In this document: piece by piece, positions 8,119 through 14,645 of the stretch | Position numbering within the stretch: the first letter of the stretch is position 1 | Layout: each line of letters begins with the position of its first letter | Assembly: GCA_947628405.1 (NCBI GenBank) | Contig: CANQZR010000007.1 | Location: 1-35,758 of the forward strand | Origin: an uncultured Clostridia bacterium | Lineage (GTDB): Bacteria; Bacillota; Clostridia; Oscillospirales; Ruminococcaceae | Direction: 5' to 3' | DNA length: 35,758 bases | The notes under the pieces: model-generated | Told to the model about the DNA's origin: nothing | Databases searched by the model: none | Seen by the model: only the letters and a program-made list of their open reading frames with translations | Translations under genes and position numbers: made by a program

Positions 8119-8546
8119 GGCTTTTTCACTTCCATTTCTTTTCGGAATAATTCTACTGATTTTTCTTTTTTCAAAATGTCGTTGACAAATATCTGCAAGT
8201 GTTCTCGCTGCCACCCGAAGAAACATCTTGCTATATGCTTTTCAGCCGGCATAGGCAGAAATATTTTCACGCCGCTTTCAAGCGTATAATCCGGCATTGG
8301 CAGTTTGGGAACAGTGACCTTGCGGTCATATTTCCTGAAATATCTTGCAACAAAATTCCATATCAGCTGTTCAGCTTCAACACGTCTGGCGTCGTCAAGC
8401 GGCTCTCTCATTCCGATATGATCCGCATACGCCGAAATAAGCGCTTTGAACATAGGATTGCTTGCGTTCAGCTGATAATAATTGTACTTACAAAACGGAT
8501 TTGCGAACAGCTCACGCAGGCTCTGTTCACGTTCATATGCGGTCAT
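8115..8546 (-). CDS. Phage protein of unknown function
   Basis: 143 aa. I do not recognise a family. The sequence is soluble and helix-rich with aromatic patches (FCKYNYYQLN, FGWQREHLQIFVNDILKKEK). The segment ESGVKIFLPMPAEKHIARCF is the most strand-like. It overlaps both neighbours by the four bases ATGA, which places it firmly in the early operon and argues for coupled translation with the DnaD-tail protein downstream. Confidence 0.5.
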   Translation of the reverse strand: MTAYEREQSLRELFANPFCKYNYYQLNASNPMFKALISAYADHIGMREPLDDARRVEAEQLIWNFVARYFRKYDRKVTVPKLPMPDYTLESGVKIFLPMPAEKHIARCFFGWQREHLQIFVNDILKKEKSVELFRKEMEVKKP

Positions 8547-9109
8547 GGCATATCATTGCTTTCTCTTAGCTTATTGAAAAGATTGTGCACCATTTCCACC
8601 AACTCCGCCTCCTTGTGCAGAGCTGCATAAGACGGAGCCAATATTGAAATAAATGCTTTCTTTTTGAAGCCGTCGCAAAAAGCAATGACGTCTTTGTACA
8701 AATAGTAATTCCCGTCATTCTCTTCATTCAGAAGCGGAGCGATATATTTAGTATCTGCCAACACGCATATACCGCACTGTGAATTTGTGAAAACAGCAAA
8801 GTCGAAAATATCACCGGTATGTTCAATCTGAACAGCGTCAAGATTGTACATCTCTTTATTAACGATATCCGCTATTTTATCAGGAATGTCAAGTTCTTCA
8901 CAGCTTACCTCTGTTCTGTCTGCTCCCACCAGACCGCATATCGTTTCCTCATTAAATATCGGGAGATTTTCAAGCAAATATGCGGCGCAGCCGTCACCGA
9001 GATACTGTTCACTTATCGTTTCTATTCCTTCTTGATCTGTGTAAGTACGGTCAAATAAGCATATCCTTTTTTTCTTTTTTAAAATTGAATATATTTTTTC
9101 ACGCTTCAT
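8543..9109 (-). CDS. Phage protein of unknown function
   Basis: 188 aa, not recognised. It is acidic, with a mixed alpha/beta pattern including FDFAVFTNSQCGICVLADTK and YYLYKDVIAFCDGFKKKAFI. The N-terminus (MKREKIYSILKKKKRICLFD) is basic. It overlaps the DUF3102-like gene upstream and the next gene downstream by ATGA, so it is part of the same translationally coupled early operon. No catalytic motif could be assigned. Confidence 0.5.
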   Translation of the reverse strand: MKREKIYSILKKKKRICLFDRTYTDQEGIETISEQYLGDGCAAYLLENLPIFNEETICGLVGADRTEVSCEELDIPDKIADIVNKEMYNLDAVQIEHTGDIFDFAVFTNSQCGICVLADTKYIAPLLNEENDGNYYLYKDVIAFCDGFKKKAFISILAPSYAALHKEAELVEMVHNLFNKLRESNDMP

Positions 9110-10032
9110 TTCAGTTCCTCCAGAATACCGGTAAAGAACTTGACCGCTGCGCCTTTGAATTTTTCTTTTTTATCACCGTCGGGAAGTTTTTCACACACTG
9201 CAAGAAATTTCTTTACATTTTCCTGAATTTCGGAAAAATAGAACTTAAATTCAATAAGCGCCTCATCAGCCTTGCCGGAAGCCTTTTTTACCTGCTCTTC
9301 CAGTTCGCGGACGCGTTGATCGGCAGAGGTCTTTTCGGAGTTGAATTTGTTTTCGAGCTCCTGAAGTCTGTTTTCATAATCTGCTTTTAATTCGTCAGCA
9401 GAATCGGCTTTCTTTTTCAGCTTGTCTAATTTTTTAGACAGTTTTTTCTTTTCGACGGCAAATTTCTTTTCGGAATCTTTGACCTGCTCCGAAACAAGCC
9501 TTTTTATCTCCTCCGGATCGGGATCCTGAACAACGACGTCAACGGGACGTTTTTTCAATTTCTCGATCTCCGAATCTTTTTCTTTTGCAGTTGACTGCAA
9601 AAATGAAATCTGCTCGTTGGCAGCGTCAAGCTCTTTTTTCAGTAGTTCAGCTTCTTTGACCGTCATATTTTCAAGGTCGTTTTCAACTGCTATCTGCTGA
9701 AATTCCTCATCGGAAACCTCCCTGAACATATCCAGTATGTCAAGGCTGTATTTGCCGTAAGTTTTCAAGCGGTTGCCGTAGCTTTCATAAACACGGATAT
9801 ACTTGTAAGCCTGTCCGGAACGGAAAGGAAACACCGTTCCGCAAGCACTTTCTATGTATTCAACAAACGTTTTGTATCCGCGTACTGCATATTCTTTGCC
9901 GTCCTTAATGGCTTTCAGCAGCCTGCCTGTTTCCATGAACGAGTTTGCCTGAACCTCGCACTGGATCTGTATGTCTTTTTCATGGCGTTCAAGGATCTCC
10001 TCCTGAACGATCGTAATGTTATTTTCACTCAT
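9106..10032 (-). CDS. DUF3102-like coiled-coil phage protein
   Basis: 308 aa from ATG at 10032, chosen because GGAGG lies seven bases upstream; an in-frame ATG at 10050 lies within/before that site. The N-terminal ~120 residues carry FMETGRLLKAIKDGKEYAVR, then GYKTFVEYIESACG and a SGQAYKYIRVYESYG segment, the pattern of DUF3102-type proteins linked to plasmid or phage DNA maintenance. Residues 130-260 are a long Lys/Glu coiled coil. It could organise phage DNA or replication complexes; this is inference. It starts 14 bp after the PcfJ-like gene. Confidence 0.6.
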   Translation of the reverse strand: MSENNITIVQEEILERHEKDIQIQCEVQANSFMETGRLLKAIKDGKEYAVRGYKTFVEYIESACGTVFPFRSGQAYKYIRVYESYGNRLKTYGKYSLDILDMFREVSDEEFQQIAVENDLENMTVKEAELLKKELDAANEQISFLQSTAKEKDSEIEKLKKRPVDVVVQDPDPEEIKRLVSEQVKDSEKKFAVEKKKLSKKLDKLKKKADSADELKADYENRLQELENKFNSEKTSADQRVRELEEQVKKASGKADEALIEFKFYFSEIQENVKKFLAVCEKLPDGDKKEKFKGAAVKFFTGILEELK

Positions 10033-10046
10033 ATATTTTCCTCCGA

Positions 10047-11642
10047 TCATGCCGTTTTAGGGTGCTTCTTGGATTCCGGCAGCTGTACCCATTTCAGCCA
10101 ATTGTGAAACCATTCATTTTCCGTTTCGTCCGGTTTTTTGGAATTTCTGTAACCTTGTATTTGCTTTAATTCCTTGCCGTGCATTTCAATAGTATAAAGA
10201 GCCTTGTCCGGCTCGGAAGTCTTGCGCATAAACAGAATAGCGAGCTTGCCTTGAATATGTCTCTCGGCATATCCGGCAACACAGTGCTGCTGTTCTTTTC
10301 CTTCACGGACTATATCTGCTGCGCTTGCCGGAACAATTATGCTGTAATCATTATCGGAATATGCGTACATATCAAGCAGCTTTTTGTATATGCCCTCCTG
10401 ATATTGCTTTGTCTTTTTTTCGTCCTTCTTTCGCTGGATCTCTTCAATGATCGCCCGGACCGCCGATGATGTGCGCTCATGCGCTGCAAACAGATCCGAC
10501 GGCATATTTATCTGCCTGTCTTTAACGTCATATTCGAGCTGTGTGCATTCGTCGATGTAATCGTCGTACAACATCAGAACATTGCTATGGCTTCTGCGCC
10601 ATGTTGTATGGGTATCACACTGCTTTTTGATATAATTCATAAACTTCCTTGGCGTCGTTCCAATCATTTTTGAATATTTAAAAATCTTCCGGTAATCACT
10701 GCAAAAATCTGCAATGTCTTTCACGTCGCTTATCTTGTACTTGCCTTTGTATTCCTTTTGATTGAGCTTTTTCCATATCTGCAAATTCTGTACGCTGACA
10801 GGATATTTGCTTTCCTTAATATAATTCCGAATGACGGCAGCGCTGTTAGGATCAGTCTTAAATACCTCCGCCGAAGTCTTTCCGGAAAGGTCAATAACGC
10901 TTTTGCACGGTTTTTTATAATCAATAATGTCCATGATTATCTGTGAACCGCCGAGCTTCATCAGCATTTCAACGGCAGGATATTCAATTGCATATTTCAG
11001 ATAGGTCATCTGCTTGTTGCCCTTGTAGTTCATAGGAATATATTTCATGAACGTATCCTGAAGGGCTTCAGGATTTTCTATGTCGTAATACATTCGCGAC
11101 GAATAGTAGAAACTTCCTCTTGTAAGATATGGCTCGTAAAATGAGACTTTGTTCGGCGTTCCCCAGATACTGTCAACTTGCCTTACGCTGTCTGTCGCAT
11201 ATCTGATAACGCTTTTAATTTCAAACTCCGATCCGCGATAATGTTTTGCAAGCTCATTGACAGTCATCTGCGCACTGCCTCGAAAATATGGTTTTCCATA
11301 ATTGTTGTACAACAGTCCGCAAATTGCAAAAACAGCATTTCCGCCGTCAGCCGGCATAAGATAACATACAAGTCTTTCTTTTGCAAGTGATTTTCTTCCG
11401 ATACCCTCGGAACGGGTCTTGCATTTCGTACCGCATATAGGGCAGGTGCGGAATGTGTCCGATACTATTTCTTTTGAGAGGACGTCAAACGTGCCGAAGC
11501 AGTTAGTGCAGAAGCAGTGCGCAGTTCGTCCTTGGCGTGAAAAAAATATGTACGGGTCTGAATATTTCCTGTGAAGTTTCAGCCTGATCTCGTCCGGAAA
11601 TTCGGGAATGTCCGGGAAAAAGCCCTTAAATATTTCAGTCAT
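10047..11642 (-). CDS. PcfJ-like protein
   Basis: 531 aa from ATG at 11642. Near the N-terminus is a four-Cys zinc site (HCFCTNCFG and RTCPICGTKC). The C-terminal part has the PcfJ signature: IIVPASAADIVREGKEQQHC, then VAGYAERHIQGK, LAILFMRK and an ALYTIEMHGKELKQIQGYRN block. PcfJ was named from the enterococcal plasmid pCF10 transfer region and is widespread in mobile elements and phages; its molecular role is unknown. It lies next to PcfK as in pCF10. The start is set by a purine-rich GGGGGGCGG stretch; the open frame extends upstream without a better site. Confidence 0.8.
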   Translation of the reverse strand: MTEIFKGFFPDIPEFPDEIRLKLHRKYSDPYIFFSRQGRTAHCFCTNCFGTFDVLSKEIVSDTFRTCPICGTKCKTRSEGIGRKSLAKERLVCYLMPADGGNAVFAICGLLYNNYGKPYFRGSAQMTVNELAKHYRGSEFEIKSVIRYATDSVRQVDSIWGTPNKVSFYEPYLTRGSFYYSSRMYYDIENPEALQDTFMKYIPMNYKGNKQMTYLKYAIEYPAVEMLMKLGGSQIIMDIIDYKKPCKSVIDLSGKTSAEVFKTDPNSAAVIRNYIKESKYPVSVQNLQIWKKLNQKEYKGKYKISDVKDIADFCSDYRKIFKYSKMIGTTPRKFMNYIKKQCDTHTTWRRSHSNVLMLYDDYIDECTQLEYDVKDRQINMPSDLFAAHERTSSAVRAIIEEIQRKKDEKKTKQYQEGIYKKLLDMYAYSDNDYSIIVPASAADIVREGKEQQHCVAGYAERHIQGKLAILFMRKTSEPDKALYTIEMHGKELKQIQGYRNSKKPDETENEWFHNWLKWVQLPESKKHPKTA

Positions 11643-11655
11643 ATTTCCGCCCCCC

Positions 11656-12033
11656 TTAAAACAGATCGTCAAGGGAGATATCCAGAACGGACTTTTTCTC
11701 TTGCTCTTTCGGAGCGTCGGTTTTGGCGTCACCGATAAGGTCTATAGTCATTTTGAAGTTGATTTTCGCACCGGGAAAATAAAAATTTACCGCCTTTTTG
11801 TACGCTTCAAGGTCTGAAATGCTTGACCCGGCACTCTTGGCAACCGCTTTCATGCAGTCGGAAAAAGTCTTATCGTTCTGTGCTATGGCTTGGGCGAACT
11901 CCGGCTCCTGCCGGCAGAACTCACATAGAGCCGCATGGACTTCGTTTTTCATAGCATTTTCTTTCTGTCCGCCTTTGAAAGAATTAAGCTCGTTTTTCAG
12001 CTTTTCCAAAGCCGTGTTTATGTAATCATTCAT
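11656..12033 (-). CDS. PcfK-like protein / AcrIIA9-family candidate
   Basis: 125 aa. The pattern ISDLEAYKKAVNFYFPGAKI followed by NFKMTIDLIG and an acidic end (LDISLDDLF) is that of the PcfK family. Members of this family include AcrIIA9, shown to inhibit type II-A Cas9. The gene sits directly upstream of PcfJ, as in mobile elements generally. ATG at 12033 has GGAG about 10 bases upstream; a GTG at 12042 is too close to it. It overlaps the preceding gene by eight bases. Family assignment is by pattern; anti-CRISPR activity here is inference, since many PcfK proteins have not been tested. Confidence 0.72.
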   Translation of the reverse strand: MNDYINTALEKLKNELNSFKGGQKENAMKNEVHAALCEFCRQEPEFAQAIAQNDKTFSDCMKAVAKSAGSSISDLEAYKKAVNFYFPGAKINFKMTIDLIGDAKTDAPKEQEKKSVLDISLDDLF

Positions 12034-12358
12034 CGCTTTCACTCTCCTTGCTCCTTGACCGCTCCGGAACGGATATCATTACCGGAATAGCCATTTTTAT
12101 AAACTCACCATAAGCGTCCTGCTCTGCCGTGTTAAGTGAGCTATATAGAGTATCGGCAACCGCCTTAAAAGACACTGCCAGTAACGGCTTTTCAATGCCA
12201 CTTACCGAATTTACCGCATTAAGAGCAGTCTGACCGATCTCTTCCATTCTTTCAACTGCGGCGGCAACAAATTCTTCCACTGCCTTTTTGTCCGAAAATC
12301 CGCCGGACATTGTGATATTTTTACACACATTAAGAAAATTCTTTTCCTTTTCAGTCAT
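12026..12358 (-). CDS. Early-operon phage protein of unknown function
   Basis: 110 aa from ATG at 12358, where GGAGG lies eight bases upstream; an in-frame GTG is part of that site. The sequence is helical with an Ala/Val-rich middle (KKAVEEFVAAAVERMEEIGQ) and a Ser/Glu-rich tail that overlaps the PcfK start. No family recognised. Tight overlap with both neighbours (8 bp each) suggests co-translation with PcfK. Confidence 0.5.
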   Translation of the reverse strand: MTEKEKNFLNVCKNITMSGGFSDKKAVEEFVAAAVERMEEIGQTALNAVNSVSGIEKPLLAVSFKAVADTLYSSLNTAEQDAYGEFIKMAIPVMISVPERSRSKESESDE

Positions 12359-12629
12359 TTTCAGCACCTCCGAATTGTTTCACAAAATTGTCAATGTCGT
12401 TTATCTTTCTTTTACAATATACGATATGATCTTTGTCCTCTTCAATGTATCTTTCAAGTTGGTTCCGTGTCTCGTCAAGTGCGTCCATGACCGCCTGCGG
12501 AATTTTGCTCTTGACATTTTCCGCTTTTTCTGATATACTACAAGCAGAAACATTTTCACACGTTTCTTTTTTTGAGCTTGTGTCGGTGGCCGCCGGCGCA
12601 GGCTCGTTTTTTATGACTTTTACTGCCAT
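12351..12629 (-). CDS. Early-operon phage protein of unknown function
   Basis: 92 aa. The N-terminal ~35 residues are Ala/Ser/Thr-rich and probably disordered; the rest is a charged helix (AVMDALDETRNQLERYIEED) ending NFVKQFGGAEND. A very good ribosome binding site (AAGGAGG) lies seven bases before the ATG. It overlaps the following gene by eight bases. No family recognised. Confidence 0.5.
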   Translation of the reverse strand: MAVKVIKNEPAPAATDTSSKKETCENVSACSISEKAENVKSKIPQAVMDALDETRNQLERYIEEDKDHIVYCKRKINDIDNFVKQFGGAEND

Positions 12630-12641
12630 GTCGTTTCCTCC

Positions 12642-12809
12642 TTATTTTTTGAAATATTCTGCTTTTCGGGAACGTTTATGAATACGTTCATCTTCTGCCT
12701 CCTCTTCCGGAATGCCGGTGAAAATAAGAGTGATATTCTCCACGATCTGCAATGTCAGAGCAGCGATCACTGCCGCCAACAGCCAAGGCGATATTATTAT
12801 CCATAGCAT
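12642..12809 (-). CDS. 55-aa membrane micro-protein
   Basis: One hydrophobic N-terminal helix (MLWIIISPWLLAAVIAALTL) followed by a charged cytoplasmic tail with PEEEAEDERIHKRSRKAE. It lies between the HTH gene and the next early gene on the same strand, fills an otherwise empty 200-bp gap, and its stop sits just before the next ribosome binding site. GGAC lies about 10 bases before the ATG. Small single-span proteins are frequent in phage early operons; function unknown. Confidence 0.5.
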   Translation of the reverse strand: MLWIIISPWLLAAVIAALTLQIVENITLIFTGIPEEEAEDERIHKRSRKAEYFKK

Positions 12810-12830
12810 TGTTTTTCACGTCCTTTCATT

Positions 12831-13070
12831 TCATGCGCTTACGCTGATATGTTTATTTTCTCTTTTCGGCTTTGGAAAATATTCAAATATTTCCTCCTGC
12901 GGGATCATTAACAGGTCCATTATCTTGTAAACCTCTTCAATGGTCCAACTGTAGCGGTTTGTCATTCTCGCCGAAACATATGCCGTACTTACTCCGAGGA
13001 AGTTCGCCAAGGCGTAGTTTGGTATGTCCATTTCCGCCATTTTTCCTCTTAACTTTGAATATGGTCTCAT
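12831..13070 (-). CDS. Small XRE-type HTH regulator
   Basis: 79 aa with a Cro/CI-type HTH: LRGKMAEMDIPNYALANFLG then VSTAYVSARMTNRYSWTIEE and a C-terminal IPQEEIFEYFP, matching short phage XRE regulators. ATG at 13070 has AAGGAG nine bases upstream; the TTG at 13076 is too close to it. It is the second regulator in the leftward operon and could act as a Cro- or antirepressor-like factor. Confidence 0.75.
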   Translation of the reverse strand: MRPYSKLRGKMAEMDIPNYALANFLGVSTAYVSARMTNRYSWTIEEVYKIMDLLMIPQEEIFEYFPKPKRENKHISVSA

Positions 13071-13072
13071 AA

Positions 13073-13141
13073 TCAATCACTCCTTTCTTTGCAGATAAAA
13101 TATACAACTGCCCAGATAAGCCCGTATAATATCAGATTCAT
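13073..13141 (-). CDS. 22-aa hydrophobic micro-ORF
   Basis: Reads MNLILYGLIWAVVYFICKER plus two residues and TGA. Nearly the whole peptide is one hydrophobic helix with a basic/polar end. It lies between the two regulator genes, and its TGA overlaps the start area of the following HTH gene (13070-13076), so it could couple translation. The ribosome binding site (GGAA, 11 bases) is weak. Real expression is uncertain. Confidence 0.3.
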   Translation of the reverse strand: MNLILYGLIWAVVYFICKERSD

Positions 13142-13161
13142 GCAGGTTCACATTCCTTTCG

Positions 13162-13368
13162 TTATGCTCTTTCCTTTTCCCAACGTGAAACGATCTCGTT
13201 TGAAAGCGAAAGAATATTTTGACTTTTTGGCGACTGCGACAAACCTTTCAGCGCAACGGACAACTCCGCAGGGGAAACCTTATCAATTCCGCACTTTTTG
13301 AGCTCCGGTATAAGGTCCACCTGATTACGTCCGAGCTTCATAAGTCTAATTCTAATTTCAAATGGCAT
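13162..13368 (-). CDS. Cro-like short XRE regulator
   Basis: 68 aa: IRIRLMKLGRNQVDLIPELK, then GIDKVSPAELSVALKGLSQS and a C-terminal EIVSRWEKERA. This is a short Cro/XRE-type HTH and the first gene of the leftward operon, divergent from the rightward cassette. GAGGTG lies seven bases before the ATG and is inside the left copy of a 20-bp direct repeat (13375-13394). It probably competes with the CI-like repressor (14066-14410) in the lysis-lysogeny decision; this is inferred from layout. Confidence 0.65.
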   Translation of the reverse strand: MPFEIRIRLMKLGRNQVDLIPELKKCGIDKVSPAELSVALKGLSQSPKSQNILSLSNEIVSRWEKERA

Positions 13369-13374
13369 ATATTT

Positions 13375-13394
13375 TCACCTCATTTCTTGACATA
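13375..13394. repeat. 20-bp direct repeat, left copy
   Basis: The sequence TCACCTCATTTCTTGACATA is identical at 13876-13895. This copy contains the ribosome binding site of the leftward Cro-like gene and the -35 box of the rightward promoter. With the right copy it brackets the gene at 13439-13795. Confidence 0.85.
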
Positions 13395-13415
13395 TTACCT
13401 GCTCCGCTATATAAT
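13387..13415 (+). promoter_or_regulatory. Consensus sigma-A promoter for the 13439 gene
   Basis: TTGACA (13387-13392), 17-bp spacer, TATAAT (13410-13415): a perfect consensus. It would start transcription about 15-20 bp before the ribosome binding site of the rightward gene. Confidence 0.85.
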
Positions 13416-13438
13416 TATTGCAGAGAGGAGGAGTAACA

Positions 13439-13795
13439 TTGGATTTAGGTACATATTCAGCACCGTCAAGTTTTGACCGAACTGTTCTTTGCAAAGCGAT
13501 ATCTGAATTTGTCAACACCGACAGAATGAAAGGTCTGCCAAAGTGGAAAAAATCACAATTCAATTCACAAGCCGCTGCTACAAAGGAAAAACTTGAAAAA
13601 TGTGCTAAAGATTTTTGCGCTCTTGATATTCAAGTAATGTTAGCCGCAACACTTCTTATGCTTGACAAGCTGGACAACATCAAAGAACCTGACAAAGAAA
13701 CCAAGCGGCTTATTAACGCTTGTATTCGTAACAAGAACTTTTGTGAGGACATTCTGGACGATATTGTAGCACAACAAGATATTCTCGGTCTTTGA
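13439..13795 (+). CDS. Cassette protein of unknown function (118 aa)
   Basis: Starts at TTG 13439 with GGAGGAG five bases upstream; an in-frame TTG at 13418 would lie inside that leader. The N-terminus LDLGTYSAPSSFDRTVLCKA is followed by a basic stretch (LPKWKKSQFNSQAAATKEKL), then hydrophobic helices (DIQVMLAATLLMLDKLDNIK). I do not recognise a family. It has its own consensus promoter and a rho-independent terminator and is bracketed by a 20-bp direct repeat, so it looks like a self-contained moron inserted in the switch region. It is transcribed away from the lytic genes, which fits expression in the lysogen. Confidence 0.6.
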   Translation: MDLGTYSAPSSFDRTVLCKAISEFVNTDRMKGLPKWKKSQFNSQAAATKEKLEKCAKDFCALDIQVMLAATLLMLDKLDNIKEPDKETKRLINACIRNKNFCEDILDDIVAQQDILGL

Positions 13796-13828
13796 AATTC
13801 ATTAAAAGCATTCTTCTTAATTTGATCT

Positions 13829-13854
13829 GCTCCTGCGTAAACGGGAGCTTTTTT
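13829..13854 (+). terminator. Rho-independent terminator of the cassette gene
   Basis: Stem 13829-13848 (GCTCCTG / CGGGAGC, with one G-T pair, loop CGTAAA) followed by six T. It ends the transcript of the 13439 gene before the next promoter. Confidence 0.8.
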
Positions 13855-13875
13855 GTTTCCCTGTTGTTCATCTTC

Positions 13876-13895
13876 TCACCTCATTTCTTGACATA
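13876..13895. repeat. 20-bp direct repeat, right copy
   Basis: Identical to 13375-13394. Here it supplies the -35 box of the second rightward promoter. On the minus strand it again presents GAGGTG before an ATG, but the ORF there runs antisense to the cassette and looks like a relic of the duplication. Confidence 0.85.
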
Positions 13896-13916
13896 ATGAC
13901 CGCCATATGGTATAAT
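13888..13916 (+). promoter_or_regulatory. Consensus promoter for the repressor operon
   Basis: TTGACA (13888-13893), 17-bp spacer containing the palindrome CCATATGG, TATAAT (13911-13916). The -10 is flanked by an inverted repeat ACCGCC (13899-13904) / GGCGGT (13920-13925), a possible operator. It should drive the CI-like repressor and the genes that follow. Confidence 0.8.
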
Positions 13917-13971
13917 ATAGGCGGTTTATTATGCACTTTTTATTAAATAATTTGTTTAGCAATTTTATTAT

Positions 13972-13990
13972 AATTCCGAATTTTAGAATT
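13972..13990. promoter_or_regulatory. Probable repressor operator, site 1
   Basis: Imperfect palindrome AATTCCGAATTTTAGAATT. Its reverse complement matches site 2 at 17 of 19 positions. It overlaps a TATAAT-like hexamer at 13969-13974. Inferred to be bound by the CI-like protein. Confidence 0.5.
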
Positions 13991-14012
13991 GTCAAGAAAA
14001 TTTCAAAAGAAA

Positions 14013-14031
14013 AATTCTAAAATTTAGAATT
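14013..14031. promoter_or_regulatory. Probable repressor operator, site 2
   Basis: Core of a near-perfect palindrome (AATTCTAAAATTTAGAATT), extending to 11-bp arms around one central base over 14011-14033. It lies 41 bp (about four helical turns) from site 1 and just before the CI-like gene, which suggests cooperative autoregulation. Confidence 0.6.
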
Positions 14032-14065
14032 TTGTAAAAATAGTAAAAATGGGGAGTTGGTTTTT

Positions 14066-14410
14066 GTGTGGTATGAACAATTTAATAATCTTTGCAAGGA
14101 AAAATCTACGACACCTACAGCCTTTGTGCAAGATGAATTGAAATTAAGCTCGTCAAAAGTAACTGCTTGGAAGAACGGTTCAATTCCGAAAATCGAAATT
14201 CTACAAAAAATTGCCGAGTATTTTAATGTGACGGTCGGATATTTGTTTGACGGCAAAGAAAAAAGTTCCTCCTCCGACTTATCGGAAGAAGAACAAGAAT
14301 TTTTGCAAAAATTCAAAAATTTATCAACGATCGATAAAGGGCGTATACTTGAGCGTATGGAAACAATGCTTAGTTCTTATACACCTGAACAGAAAGAAAA
14401 TGCATCTTGA
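14066..14410 (+). CDS. CI-like XRE repressor
   Basis: 114 aa. The HTH covers residues ~1-60: TTPTAFVQDELKLSSSKVTA then WKNGSIPKIEILQKIAEYFN and VTVGYLFDG, the standard ending of a SinR/Xre-type HTH. A Ser/Glu linker and a helical C-terminus (EEEQEFLQKFKNLSTIDKGR) follow; no LexA-type protease domain is present, so induction would not be by self-cleavage. Start is GTG at 14066: GGGGAG lies nine bases upstream, while the TTG at 14057 touches it. Two palindromic sites lie just before it. It should maintain lysogeny and heads the rightward cargo operon. Confidence 0.8.
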   Translation: MWYEQFNNLCKEKSTTPTAFVQDELKLSSSKVTAWKNGSIPKIEILQKIAEYFNVTVGYLFDGKEKSSSSDLSEEEQEFLQKFKNLSTIDKGRILERMETMLSSYTPEQKENAS

Positions 14411-14446
14411 TGAAATAAAGACCAATTATTTTAAGGAGGTCATTCT

Positions 14447-14629
14447 ATGGGATTTACATTCAGAAAATCAAAGAAGATCGCGCCGGGCGTTAAGCTGAAC
14501 GTCGGCAAAAAATCTGTAGGAATATCTGTCGGCGGAAAACATATCCATGCCTCCGCAAACAGCAAAGGCAAAAAGTCCGTAAGCGCTTCGCTCGGTCACG
14601 GCTTATCGTGGAGGAAGACTTTTAAATAA
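14447..14629 (+). CDS. DUF4236 protein
   Basis: 60 aa. MGFTFRKSKKIAPGVKLNVG followed by KKSVGISVGGKHIHASANSK and a SLGHGLSW end is the compact DUF4236 beta-rich module (usual signature: R-K-S-x-x-I-A-P-G-V-x-L-N). Function unknown; the module is found alone or fused to membrane proteins in bacteria and mobile elements. AAGGAGG lies eight bases before the ATG. It follows the repressor by 36 bp and probably shares its transcript, so it should be expressed in the lysogen. Confidence 0.85.
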   Translation: MGFTFRKSKKIAPGVKLNVGKKSVGISVGGKHIHASANSKGKKSVSASLGHGLSWRKTFK

Positions 14630-14645
14630 ATATGGAGGGTACAAA

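Noticed and set aside
13722-13871. Leftward ORF with GAGGTG and ATG at 13871.
   Set aside because: It runs through the terminator and antisense to the cassette gene; the ribosome-binding-like sequence is explained by the duplicated 20-mer.
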